Shown: piece by piece, positions 34,374-42,601 of the stretch
How positions within the stretch are numbered: the stretch's first letter is position 1
How the letters are laid out: each line of letters begins with the position of its first letter
Source: Paenibacillus sp. YYML68
GTDB taxonomy: Bacteria; Bacillota; Bacilli; Paenibacillales; NBRC-103111
Reading direction: 5' to 3'
Assembly: GCF_027923405.1 (NCBI RefSeq)
Contig: NZ_BQYI01000001.1
Coordinates: forward strand, 1,276,001 to 1,340,000
Length of the DNA: 64,000 bases
The notes under the pieces: generated by a model
Databases searched by the model: none
Seen by the model: only the letters and a program-made list of their open reading frames with translations
What the model was told of the DNA's origin: nothing
Position numbers and translations under genes: made by a program

Positions 34374-36121
34374 TGTTGGAGATTGATGTTGTGATTATTG
34401 GGAGTGGACCTGCCGGTTCATCAGCAGCCTTGATGCTGAGCACTTACGGTATCAACAATATGATCGTTACCAAGCACAGATGGTTAGCGAACTCTCCACG
34501 CGCTCATTATTTGAGTCAGCGAACGATGGAGGTGATCCGAGATCTTGGCATTTCCGATGAAGTGATTGCGAAGGCTTCCCCAAAGGAAATAATGGGTGAT
34601 GTCGTGTTCTGCACCTCTGTCTCAGGAGATGAGCTCGGCCGATTCCCATATGGAATGAACAGTCCGCAACGGACCACGGATTATTTAGAAGCCAGTCCGT
34701 GCGAACAATGTGATCTGCCTCAGCATCTCCTTGAACCGATTCTGCTTTCGAACGCTGCATCACGCGGGTCACATGTCCGCTTTGATACAGAATACCTTTC
34801 TCATCAACAAGATGAGAATGGTGTTACAGTAGATTTATTTGATCATCTTACGGGGACGACGTTTCAAATTCGTTGTAAATATTTAATAGGCGCTGACGGA
34901 GCAGGTAGTCGCGTCGCTAGCCAATTAGGCTTGCCCATGGTGGGTGAAATGGGGAAAAGCGGCAGTATTAGCATCATCTTTGATGCTGACCTGACTAAGT
35001 ACATGGCCCATCGCCCCGGGTATTTGTGGTGGATTATACAACCCGGTGCCAATATAGGCGGAATCGGCTTAGGCTTGCTGCGTATGGTAAGAGCTTGGAA
35101 TGAGTGGCAGATTGTTTGGGGCTATGACATTACGCAGTCTGCACCAGAACTAACAACAGAAGAAGCTATCTCAATTTGCCATCAACTGATCGGCGATTCT
35201 GAAATTCAGATTCGGATAAAAAGTACATCCACTTGGACGGTTAATGAGATGTACGCAACGCAATATTCCCATGGTAGAGTGTTTTGTATGGGGGATGCGG
35301 TGCATCGTCACCCACCATCTAATGGGCTTGGATTAAATACATCCATTCAAGATGCTCACAACTTGTGTTGGAAGCTTGCGTTCGTGCTAAAAGGAAAAGC
35401 AGGGTCAGCTTTACTCGACAGCTATAGTGACGAACGTGCCCCTGTTGGAGAAAGAATAGTCAAGCGTTCGAATAAAAGCGTTCGGGAATTCAGACCCATC
35501 TTTGAAGCGCTTAACCTTGATGGGCGGTACAGCACAGAAGATATGCAGGCAGGTATCGAATCATTGAAAGGGGCGAGTCGTTTGGCTGCTGAAACGCGGG
35601 CAAGGCTTAGGGATGCCATTAGGTTCAAAGCGTATGAATTTGCGGCTCTCGGAGTGGAAACGAATATTTGTTATCGTTCAACGGCGATTGTTGGTGAAGG
35701 CATCCTCCAAAATGCTCCAAATCGCGACGAGGATTTATATTATTTCCCTTCATGCATTCCGGGTCACAAGCTGCCGCACGGCTGGATGGTTCGCGACGGT
35801 CATAAGGTCTCAACGTTGGATCTGGTAGGTGGAGGTCTATTTACCCTGTTGTGTTGGCTTCAAGGGGAGGCCTGGGTTCAGGCAGCTAGGAAGCTGACGA
35901 CTGATACTGGTATCGAAATCAAGATTGTCCAGATTGGTCCAGGGTTGAGTGTGCAGGACGCTTATGGCGACTTGGCACGTCTATGGGAGAGCGACGAGCA
36001 AGAATGCCTCTTGATTCGACCGGATGGATATATCGCTTGGGCGGGGAATAACACAGCTAATGCAGACGACTGCTTACGTGAACATGTCCTGCGTGTGTTA
36101 ACTAAGGAGAGGGTTCAGTGA
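34370..36121 (+). CDS. FAD-dependent phenol hydroxylase (TfdB/MhpA-like)
   Basis: About 583 residues from ATG 34370 or 34373; GGAGGAG upstream suits 34373 slightly better. FAD motif VVIIGSGPAGSSAALML, DG motif LIGADGAGSRVASQLG, GD motif FCMGDAVHRHPPSNGLGLNT, then DAHNLCWKLAFVLKG. A C-terminal thioredoxin-like domain is typical of 2,4-dichlorophenol 6-monooxygenase and MhpA enzymes (VRDGHKVSTLDLVGGG, LLIRPDGYIAW). Expected reaction: NAD(P)H-dependent ortho-hydroxylation of a phenol. Second flavin hydroxylase of the operon; the class differs from the first, so two different ring positions are probably attacked. Confidence 0.87.
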   Translation: MMLEIDVVIIGSGPAGSSAALMLSTYGINNMIVTKHRWLANSPRAHYLSQRTMEVIRDLGISDEVIAKASPKEIMGDVVFCTSVSGDELGRFPYGMNSPQRTTDYLEASPCEQCDLPQHLLEPILLSNAASRGSHVRFDTEYLSHQQDENGVTVDLFDHLTGTTFQIRCKYLIGADGAGSRVASQLGLPMVGEMGKSGSISIIFDADLTKYMAHRPGYLWWIIQPGANIGGIGLGLLRMVRAWNEWQIVWGYDITQSAPELTTEEAISICHQLIGDSEIQIRIKSTSTWTVNEMYATQYSHGRVFCMGDAVHRHPPSNGLGLNTSIQDAHNLCWKLAFVLKGKAGSALLDSYSDERAPVGERIVKRSNKSVREFRPIFEALNLDGRYSTEDMQAGIESLKGASRLAAETRARLRDAIRFKAYEFAALGVETNICYRSTAIVGEGILQNAPNRDEDLYYFPSCIPGHKLPHGWMVRDGHKVSTLDLVGGGLFTLLCWLQGEAWVQAARKLTTDTGIEIKIVQIGPGLSVQDAYGDLARLWESDEQECLLIRPDGYIAWAGNNTANADDCLREHVLRVLTKERVQ

Positions 36122-37335
36122 TTAATAAAACCAAAATCGTTGATGCTCCAGACGCCCTCACGACACAGATTTCAGCATGGCTCACTCTATTGTTCGCCTG
36201 TGCATGCGGGTTAACTGCTGCTAATATTTACTACGCTCAACCGATTATTGGACCCATTAGCACGGAGCTGAACCTGTCCGAAGCGACCGCAGGTCTGATT
36301 GTGACCTTGACTCAAATTGGTTATGGGCTGGGACTGTTGCTCGTTGTCCCGTTAGGTGACATGTTCGAGAACCGTCGACTTGCGGTTTCGATCCTCGGCA
36401 TTGGAGCGATTGGGCTCTTGATCTCTGCTATATCGAACTCAGCGGTGTTATTTCTGGCTGCTTCCTTTTTGGTGGGGCTTGGCTCTGTGACGGTTCAAAT
36501 TCTTGTGCCCTTCGCGGCGAGCCTGTCTCCTGAGGCGACACGCGGACGAGTAGTTGGTAACGTCATGAGTGGTCTTCTGCTTGGGATCATGTTGGCTAGG
36601 CCAGTGTCAAGCCTGATCACCAGTTTTTCGACATGGCGGACGGTTTTTTATTTGTCTTTCTTCGTGATGCTCGGGTTAGCGCTCTTGCTTCGCATCGTGT
36701 TGCCGAAGCGGGAAATGAAAGTGAACATACCGTATGCTCAGATGCTGGCATCCATGGCAAGGCTAGTTCGAAACACGCCTGCGCTGCGTCGAAGGGCGCT
36801 TTATCATGCCTGCATGTTTGGTGCATTTAGTCTATTTTGGACCACCATTCCTCTCGTATTGGCCGGGCCTGATTTTGGAATGAACCAGCAAGGAATTGCG
36901 TTGTTCGCCTTATTAGGTGCAGCGGGAGCAATTGCAGCCCCATTGGCAGGTCGGGTTGCGGATCGTGGCTGGATCAGACCTGCAACTGCGGTTGCGTTAA
37001 TCATGGAGATAATAGCGTTTGCGATCACCCATGTCGTTCCATTAGGTTCAAAAATTTCGCTAACGATACTCGTGCTGTCCGGTATTCTACTGGATTTCGC
37101 GGTCTCGACTAACTTGGTACTGGGGCAGCGTGTCATCTTCGTGCTGTCGCCTGAGTACCGAAGTCGCCTGAACGGATTGTATATGACTACATTTTTTTGT
37201 GGTGGCGCAATCGGTTCGGCTTTAGGGACGTGGGTATACGCGTATTACGGATGGATTGGAGCATCGACGATAGGAATCGCCTTTGGGGTTATCGCCTTGG
37301 TGTACTTCCTGACAGAGCGTAACCATCAACAATAA
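36118..37335 (+). CDS. MFS transporter, probable exporter of the pathway product
   Basis: 405 residues with about 12 membrane helices. The MFS loop 2-3 motif reads GDMFENRRL. The N-terminal ANIYYAQPIIGPISTELNLS is typical of the DHA1-like group with NepI/YgaY. GTG start at 36118 overlaps the upstream stop (GTGA), so it is translationally coupled to the hydroxylase gene. Last gene of the island operon; no terminator separates it from the right-hand repeat, which supplies one. Direction (export rather than import) is inferred from family and from the biosynthetic context. Confidence 0.88.
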   Translation: MINKTKIVDAPDALTTQISAWLTLLFACACGLTAANIYYAQPIIGPISTELNLSEATAGLIVTLTQIGYGLGLLLVVPLGDMFENRRLAVSILGIGAIGLLISAISNSAVLFLAASFLVGLGSVTVQILVPFAASLSPEATRGRVVGNVMSGLLLGIMLARPVSSLITSFSTWRTVFYLSFFVMLGLALLLRIVLPKREMKVNIPYAQMLASMARLVRNTPALRRRALYHACMFGAFSLFWTTIPLVLAGPDFGMNQQGIALFALLGAAGAIAAPLAGRVADRGWIRPATAVALIMEIIAFAITHVVPLGSKISLTILVLSGILLDFAVSTNLVLGQRVIFVLSPEYRSRLNGLYMTTFFCGGAIGSALGTWVYAYYGWIGASTIGIAFGVIALVYFLTERNHQQ

Positions 37336-37364
37336 GAATATACGATTTGGTGTGGTGGCGATCT

Positions 37365-37467
37365 CGTTCGATATTCGTAAATATTTGGCGAAGAAATAAT
37401 CGCATACGTGTGGTGTATCATGAGGAAGAGAGAAGTCGTCGGCGGATGGGCCGACGGCTTTTTTTGG
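37365..37467 (+). repeat. 103-bp direct repeat, right copy (mglC tail plus terminator)
   Basis: Second copy of 29787-29889. In mglC frame it still reads FDIRKYLAKK and a stop, and the codons just upstream (VVAIS) are mglC-like but different from the local gene. Its terminator at 37435-37465 can end the island operon. Confidence 0.95.
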
Positions 37468-37507
37468 CGTTGCCTGAAAATGGGTGAGAGAGTTCGAGCA
37501 GTACGTA

Positions 37508-37546
37508 TTGTATATGAAGAGTAGTTGTTATATAATATATATAACA
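37508..37546 (+). promoter_or_regulatory. Promoter with YtrA/GntR operator
   Basis: -35 TTGTAT (37508-37513), 17-bp spacer, -10 TATAAT (37531-37536). A perfect inverted repeat TGTTATATA / TATATAACA (37526-37546, 3-bp centre) covers the -10. Its position suits autorepression by the GntR protein that follows. Confidence 0.75.
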
Positions 37547-37588
37547 GATGCACAATTGACTTGAGTAAGCGTGAGGAGGCGGCTGGAC

Positions 37589-37981
37589 ATGATGCTGCAC
37601 ATTGACCTACAGTCGGAAACACCGATATACACCCAGCTGACCGAGCAAATTATGGAGGGGATCGCCAGCGGCCAGCTTCAGCCCGGAGAGGCGCTACCGT
37701 CGATCCGCAGTCTGGCCGGTGACCTAGGTATTAATCTGCATACGGTGAATAAAGCTTATACATTGCTGAAGCAGGAGGGCTACATTCAGATTCATCGGTA
37801 CAAGGGGGTCATCGTGCAGCCTGACGGGATGCCGGAGGCAACCCCGGCGTTCCGCGAACGTCAGAAGCAGCAGCTGAAGCCGATCATCGCCGAAGCGATC
37901 TGCAGAGGCATTACACTGGAGGAACTGCAGGTGGTCGTACGTGACATTTACGAAGGACTTCACACATTGAAGGGAGAGTAA
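37589..37981 (+). CDS. GntR-family regulator, YtrA subfamily
   Basis: 130 residues from ATG 37589 (GAGGAGG, 9-bp spacing). Winged HTH: PIYTQLTEQIMEGIASGQL, GEALPSIRSLAGDLGINLHTVNKAY. Only a short helical tail (about 60 residues) follows, the YtrA layout. It precedes a DUF1648 membrane protein gene by 5 bp, a common pair in Firmicutes. A strong palindrome overlaps its promoter. Confidence 0.92.
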   Translation: MMLHIDLQSETPIYTQLTEQIMEGIASGQLQPGEALPSIRSLAGDLGINLHTVNKAYTLLKQEGYIQIHRYKGVIVQPDGMPEATPAFRERQKQQLKPIIAEAICRGITLEELQVVVRDIYEGLHTLKGE

Positions 37982-37986
37982 CAATC

Positions 37987-39075
37987 ATGATGTCATCCAT
38001 CATCGTTCTAGGTATTGCGTGGATCATTCTGACGCTCGTGTCAGCAGTCGTTCCTTATTGGTCGCGTTCGAGCGTACCGTTCGGTATTCGGGTGCCTGCC
38101 GAGCATGCGGAGCATCCGTCGATCGAGGCGGTGAAGCGGAGCTATGCACTAGGCACCGTAGTGGTGTCGATCGTCTTGTTCGGCCTGTCAGCGGGACTGC
38201 TTCGTCTGAATCTCGTCTACGAGGAGCTGACGATTGCGTTCGCGCTCACCTTATTCGTAGCGTCGAGTGTTGTCCTGCATATGCGGGCGCACCGTCAAGT
38301 GCTGCAGCTCAAGGCTGCGAACGGCTGGAGCGTGGAGCCGCCGAAGCAGGCTGTGGCCCAGCTGTCGGCTCGCGGTCGGCGCACCGTCTCGCGCTTGTGG
38401 AACGTGCTGCCGTTCATCTATATTGGCTGCAATGTGCTGGCGATTGCACTGTATTACGACCAGATACCAGACGTGCTTCCACTCCACTATGATGCAACAG
38501 GAACGGTAGATCGTTACGGGGATAAATCGTGGGGAACGGTTCTCATGCCCAACATGGTACAGCTGTTTCTTGCGCTGATGATGCTATTCGTGCAGGAGTC
38601 GATCGTGCGAAGCAAGCAGCAGCTCGACCCTGACGCGCCTGAAGCGTCTAGTCAGCACAACCGTACGTTTCGCCGCGTGCATGCGATCGTGCTTCACGCT
38701 TCCACCCTGCTGCTGCTCATCATGATGACGTGTATTCAGCTTGCAATTGTGAACGCGCTGGAGCCGGGCTACATGTTCCCATACGTTCTAATTCTGCCTC
38801 TCCTGTCTGTCGTCGGCTTGATCATCGCATCTGCGGTGACCGGTCAAGGGGGAAGTAAGCTGGGGCCGTCTGGAGGCTACGACAATGCGGATGATCGGTA
38901 CTGGAGATGGGGCATCTTCTATGTGAACCCGCAGGACCCGTCCATCTTCGTGGAGAAAAGAGTCGGCGTCGGCTGGACGCTCAATCTCGGCCGAACGGCC
39001 GGCTGGATCGTCCTCGTGGCGACGTTGGCAGGCCCGCTGCTGCTGGTTGTGCTGCTTGCGAGCCTCACGGATTAG
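37987..39075 (+). CDS. DUF1648-domain membrane protein
   Basis: 362 residues with about eight hydrophobic helices. The DUF1648 signature lies in the middle (IPDVLPLHYDATGTVDRYGDKSWGT). The region RYWRWGIFYVNPQDPSIFVEKRVGVGWTLNLG matches the DUF5808-type tail often attached to it. Relatives such as SdpI-like proteins act in immunity or signal sequestration, but the function of this type is not established. Cotranscribed with the GntR/YtrA gene. Confidence 0.85.
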   Translation: MMSSIIVLGIAWIILTLVSAVVPYWSRSSVPFGIRVPAEHAEHPSIEAVKRSYALGTVVVSIVLFGLSAGLLRLNLVYEELTIAFALTLFVASSVVLHMRAHRQVLQLKAANGWSVEPPKQAVAQLSARGRRTVSRLWNVLPFIYIGCNVLAIALYYDQIPDVLPLHYDATGTVDRYGDKSWGTVLMPNMVQLFLALMMLFVQESIVRSKQQLDPDAPEASSQHNRTFRRVHAIVLHASTLLLLIMMTCIQLAIVNALEPGYMFPYVLILPLLSVVGLIIASAVTGQGGSKLGPSGGYDNADDRYWRWGIFYVNPQDPSIFVEKRVGVGWTLNLGRTAGWIVLVATLAGPLLLVVLLASLTD

Positions 39076-39127
39076 AGAAAGGGGGAAGAAAGCGGCATGA
39101 TGGATGAGGTGGCAGTTCAGCGTGAGT

Positions 39128-39164
39128 GGGGAGACCGCCTTGCCATGTGCAAGGTCAGTCTCCC
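39128..39164. terminator. Bidirectional terminator between converging genes
   Basis: GGGAGAC / GTCTCCC outer arms with an inner CCTTG / CAAGG, between the DUF1648 gene and the minus-strand peptidase gene. Confidence 0.6.
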
Positions 39165-39175
39165 TGTCGCTGCCA

Positions 39176-40138
39176 TTAACGCTTCGGCTGACTGACCGGA
39201 ACGCCTTGGTTCATATACTCCTCAAGCGTAAGTCCGTCCTGAACGAGCGTCTTGGCCGTGTCTACGCCGACGTAGCGCAGGTGCCACGGCTCATATTGGT
39301 AGCCGGTTATCGACTCCTTGCCCTTCGGGTATCGGATGATGAAGCCGTACTCATGGGCGTGCTCGTCCAGCCACTTCGCTTCCTTCATCACGCCGAAGCA
39401 GTTCTGGGCGGCACACTTGCCGTTGCTGGCCGTCACGTCAACCGCAAGACCGGTCTCATGCTCGCTGTGGCCGGGCTTCGCGCTGTACTTGCTCGCTGCG
39501 GCCTCGCCGTCGCGCTTCACGTAGCTCGCATACAGCGCCGCCTGCGTCTCGCGCGAGCGGTAGGCCGACACGCCTGCCAGCGGCAGACCGTCCTGCTTCG
39601 CTGCGGCGAACAGCTTCTCCAGCGCCTCGGCCGCTTCCTTGCGCATGTATCGCTTCTCGAGCTTCTCCTTGAAAGTAAACGGCACGTCCGGGTCCACCAG
39701 ATCGTCCGGCTTGTAGCTGTCCGGCAGCTTGTTCGTCTTGTTGACGAGCGCGCTGATCGCTTCGGGCTTCGCTACGACGCGGATGGCATCAGCCTCAGCC
39801 GCGTCTTGCGCTGGCTTGCCGCTGCTGCCCGCAGCGCCGCCGTCACCGTTGCCTGCGGCTTGGCCGCCGCCTGCACCAGACTGGCCTGTCGCTGAGCCGG
39901 TCTTGCCTGGCTCAGCATGAGCGCCGCTTGCGCCCGTCTGCGCCTCGGGCTTGCTCGGCGCAGGCTCGGCGGCGCCGCCTTGCGGCTGGCCGATCGCCTC
40001 GCCGCCGCCGGGCTGCACCTGCGCATCCGCTTCAGCGGGCGGTCTAGCTTCGTCGTGACCCGACTGCGTCCCGCAGCCTGTCAGCAGAGCTCCTGCCAGC
40101 AGCAGCGGTCCGAGCATCCATCTACCTTTATGCAACAT
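39176..40138 (-). CDS. M15-family D-alanyl-D-alanine carboxypeptidase lipoprotein (VanY/LdcB-like)
   Basis: 320 residues from ATG 40138 (GGAAGG upstream; a GTG nine codons earlier overlaps that site). Lipobox LLAGALLTGCGTQ, then about 90 residues of Gly/Ala/Pro/Gln linker of low complexity. The peptidase domain has the Zn motifs HSEHETGLAVDV (His...Asp) and EPWHLRYVG (His), plus SAYRSRETQAALY. It trims the terminal D-Ala from peptidoglycan stem peptides outside the membrane. Monocistronic. Confidence 0.9.
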   Translation of the reverse strand: MLHKGRWMLGPLLLAGALLTGCGTQSGHDEARPPAEADAQVQPGGGEAIGQPQGGAAEPAPSKPEAQTGASGAHAEPGKTGSATGQSGAGGGQAAGNGDGGAAGSSGKPAQDAAEADAIRVVAKPEAISALVNKTNKLPDSYKPDDLVDPDVPFTFKEKLEKRYMRKEAAEALEKLFAAAKQDGLPLAGVSAYRSRETQAALYASYVKRDGEAAASKYSAKPGHSEHETGLAVDVTASNGKCAAQNCFGVMKEAKWLDEHAHEYGFIIRYPKGKESITGYQYEPWHLRYVGVDTAKTLVQDGLTLEEYMNQGVPVSQPKR

Positions 40139-40255
40139 GCGGTCATACCTTCCTTTCACTTTCACTGCAGTCTCTCCCTTCTAACGTTGAACGCGAAGGA
40201 AATGTTACGAGTACCGTTCATCCCTAACCATACCAAAGGCAAAGGAGCTCGACAA

Positions 40256-41005
40256 ATGATGTCTGAACAACAGTCCAGCAAGCCGTCCACATCGACCTCG
40301 AAGGCACTCGCTTCACAGCCGGCTCCTTATGTGAGCCAGCTCGAGGCATTGCTTCGAGAGCAGCGAGATGCGGCGAATGCCGTTAAGATGGAAGCGTATA
40401 TGAAGAACCAGTTTCCGTTTCTCGGGGTCCGCACACCGGAGCGTAACGCTCTGCTGCGAGCCTTCTTCAAGGAGTACGGCATACCGGAAGGTCCGGCGCT
40501 GACAGTTACTGTGAAGCAGCTGTGGAGCTTACCAGAGAGGGAGTTCCAATATGTCGCGATGATTATGCTCGATAAAAGGCTGAAGTCGTTGTCGGCGACT
40601 GATCTGCCACTTCTGGAGGAGCTAATCGTTACGAAGGGGTGGTGGGACACCGTCGATCTGTTGGCGAGCCATCAGGTCGGTGCCGTGCTGGCCAGACACC
40701 TTGAGCTTAGGGAGGAGATGACGTCCAAGTGGATCCAGTCGGACTCGATGTGGCTCCAACGGACCGCCATCTTGTTTCAGCTGGGCTACAAGGCTCGGAC
40801 CGATACAGCACTCTTGTTCAGCCTGTGCAGGCAGCTAGGGAGCGACGAGCGGTTCTTCATCCGCAAGGCGATCGGGTGGGCGCTGCGTGAGTACGGCAAG
40901 ACCGATGAAGCCGCCGTCCGCCAGTTCGTGGCGGAGGCAGGCACCGGTCTTGCGCCGCTCAGCGTGCGAGAGGCGCTCAAGTATATGGATCGCAGTCGCA
41001 AGTGA
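40256..41005 (+). CDS. AlkD-like DNA alkylation repair protein
   Basis: 249 residues from ATG 40256 (AAAGGAG upstream; the longer open frame lies over the divergent gene). HEAT-like helical repeats with AlkD features: MKNQFPFLGVRTPERNALLR, WSLPEREFQYVAMIML, the catalytic-region GWWDTVDLLASH (the Asp contacts the lesion in AlkD), IQSDSMWLQRTAILFQL, DERFFIRKAIGWALREYGK. The family excises bulky or N3/N7-alkylated purines without base flipping. About 15-25 Ser/Thr-rich residues precede the domain. Confidence 0.92.
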   Translation: MMSEQQSSKPSTSTSKALASQPAPYVSQLEALLREQRDAANAVKMEAYMKNQFPFLGVRTPERNALLRAFFKEYGIPEGPALTVTVKQLWSLPEREFQYVAMIMLDKRLKSLSATDLPLLEELIVTKGWWDTVDLLASHQVGAVLARHLELREEMTSKWIQSDSMWLQRTAILFQLGYKARTDTALLFSLCRQLGSDERFFIRKAIGWALREYGKTDEAAVRQFVAEAGTGLAPLSVREALKYMDRSRK

Positions 41006-41056
41006 CCGACCGCTGAGCTCAGGCCTTGTCGCTTCACCCGAAGCGACGCCGCAGCA

Positions 41057-41794
41057 CTACCGATCCAGCCTGAAGCCTTGCGCCTCAAGGTAAGGCTTCA
41101 CCCGCACTCGCATGGGCTTGCCGTACTTGTCGGCGATGCCGCGCGACCAGTTGGTCATCGTCTTCCCGCGCGTCCGCTCGAGGTAATACGCCTGCATCGT
41201 CTGATCGTACGCGTCGATGCCGTCCTCTACCGCCGCCTTGTCGTAGCGGTTGCGATGCAGCACGCTCGCCATCGGCAGGCGGGGTCGCCGCTCAGGCTGC
41301 TGGTCTGGCTCGCCGATGCACAGTCCGAACACCGGATAGACGAGCGGAGGAAGCGCGAGGAGCTCGCTGACCTCCTCCATGGCATTGCGGATGCCGCCGA
41401 TGTAGCAGATGCCTAGGCCGAGAGCTTCGGCGGCAATTGCTGCATTCTGAGCGGCGAGCGAGGCGTCGACCGTAGCGACGATGAAGCTCTCCGTGTTGGC
41501 GTACAGCTGCTCGCCATTCCGCTGTGCGGCCTTGTCCAGTCGGCTCAGGTCGGCGCAGAAGACGAGGAACAGGCCGCATTCCGCGACGTATGCCTGATTG
41601 CCTGCGAGCTCGGACAGCGCCTGCTTCAGCGCCGAATCATCGACGGCCATGATCGTATAAGCTTGAACATTCGAGGACGTTGACGCCATTTGCGCACTCA
41701 TGACAATCGCCTCGACCTGCTCGGTGGTGAGCGGTGTATGCTTGAATTTGCGAATCGAGCGATGTTGTTGAAGAAGTTGAATCGTTTCGTTCAT
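41057..41794 (-). CDS. nfsA: NfsA-type FMN nitroreductase / flavin reductase
   Basis: 245 residues. HRSIRKF at the N-terminus (FMN-phosphate binding), SAQMASTSSNVQAYTI, LGLGICYIGGIRNA, LPPLVYPVFGLCIGEP (flavin and NADPH-site segments), and a C-terminal RTRGKTMTNWSRG typical of oxygen-insensitive NADPH nitroreductases. Dimeric cytoplasmic flavoprotein; natural substrate probably quinones or flavins. Divergent from queF; no operon partner. Confidence 0.88.
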   Translation of the reverse strand: MNETIQLLQQHRSIRKFKHTPLTTEQVEAIVMSAQMASTSSNVQAYTIMAVDDSALKQALSELAGNQAYVAECGLFLVFCADLSRLDKAAQRNGEQLYANTESFIVATVDASLAAQNAAIAAEALGLGICYIGGIRNAMEEVSELLALPPLVYPVFGLCIGEPDQQPERRPRLPMASVLHRNRYDKAAVEDGIDAYDQTMQAYYLERTRGKTMTNWSRGIADKYGKPMRVRVKPYLEAQGFRLDR

Positions 41795-41966
41795 CGTAAC
41801 AGCCTCCGTGTTGCAGCATTGCTACCATCTTACTTAAGGCGGACAAGCCGAGTCAAACATCGCCGCCGCGTTGCCGACACTGCAGCCTTACGTCGAGCCG
41901 CACAATCCGATATAATGGAGGAGATGGCGGACTGACGAGCCGCCGCATTGAAGGGAGATTAACCGT

Positions 41967-42461
41967 ATGGCAGGAAGACCACAGAACGAGCTCGATTTGA
42001 CGCTGCTCGGCAATGAGAAGACGAAGTATCCGATGGAGTATGCGCCGCAGATGCTCGAGTCTTTTGACAATAAGCACCCGTATCGGGATTACTTCGTGAA
42101 GTTCAACTGTCCGGAGTTCACCAGTCTGTGTCCGATTACCGGACAGCCCGACTTCGCGACGATCTACATCAGCTACATTCCAGATCATAAGATGGTGGAG
42201 AGCAAGTCGCTCAAGCTGTACTTGTTCAGCTTCCGCAATCATGGCGACTTCCACGAGGACTGCATGAACATTATTATGAACGATCTGATCAAGCTGATGG
42301 ACCCGAAATATATTGAGGTGTGGGGCAAATTCACGCCGCGTGGCGGCATCTCCATCGATCCGTACTGCAATTACGGGCGTCCAGGCACGAAGTATGAGCA
42401 GATGGCCGAGCATCGGCTGCTCAATCATGACCTGTACCCCGAGAAGGTCGATAACCGCTAG
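41967..42461 (+). CDS. queF: NADPH-dependent 7-cyano-7-deazaguanine reductase
   Basis: 164 residues of the short, YkvM-type QueF. Active-site Cys in [12 protein letters not shown], the QueF motif [13 protein letters not shown] (NADPH binding), and [12 protein letters not shown]. It reduces the nitrile preQ0 to preQ1 in queuosine synthesis. Length matches the Bacillus enzyme. AAGGGAG precedes ATG 41967. The other queuosine genes (queCDE) are not nearby, and I see no preQ1 riboswitch in the short leader. Confidence 0.96.
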   Translation: MAGRPQNELDLTLLGNEKTKYPMEYAPQMLESFDNKHPYRDYFVKFNCPEFTSLCPITGQPDFATIYISYIPDHKMVESKSLKLYLFSFRNHGDFHEDCMNIIMNDLIKLMDPKYIEVWGKFTPRGGISIDPYCNYGRPGTKYEQMAEHRLLNHDLYPEKVDNR

Positions 42462-42601
42462 CTCCCTGCCCTAAGCCCATATCTGCGCCTGCGCTCACCC
42501 CTCATAGGTTGTATACGACAGGCTACGCGCATATACATGCTTCAGAAGCCGCCGCACTTCATCGCTATAGCGATACAGGGCGGCTGAAGGAGGAGAGCGC
42601 A

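Larger units (their letters stand above)
29787..37467 (+). mobile_element. 7.6-kb genomic island inserted at the 3' end of mglC
   Basis: Bounded by the 103-bp direct repeats. Everything between them is visibly AT-richer than both flanks, most strongly the regulator gene at 30.0 kb. All seven genes point the same way and fit one pathway. The right-hand repeat is preceded by codons that still resemble mglC (VVAIS before FDIRKYLAKK) but diverge from the local copy. This fits an incoming segment that carried its own version of the mglC end. No integrase, transposase or tRNA is present, so the mechanism is open. Confidence 0.8.

Noticed and set aside
30952..37335. Petrobactin-type siderophore cluster
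   Set aside because: Only the AsbF homologue is present; no NIS synthetases, AsbC/D/E-like proteins or siderophore uptake genes.
37345..37404. Second mglC gene at the right repeat
   Set aside because: Only about 19 codons of the C-terminus are present, without a start or upstream body; it is part of the repeat boundary.
29787..37467. Composite transposon or IS-borne unit
   Set aside because: The flanking repeats are direct, contain gene end plus terminator and encode no transposase; no terminal inverted repeats found.
41853..41966. preQ1 riboswitch upstream of queF
   Set aside because: The leader is short and shows neither the small G/C hairpin nor the A-rich tail of a preQ1 aptamer.
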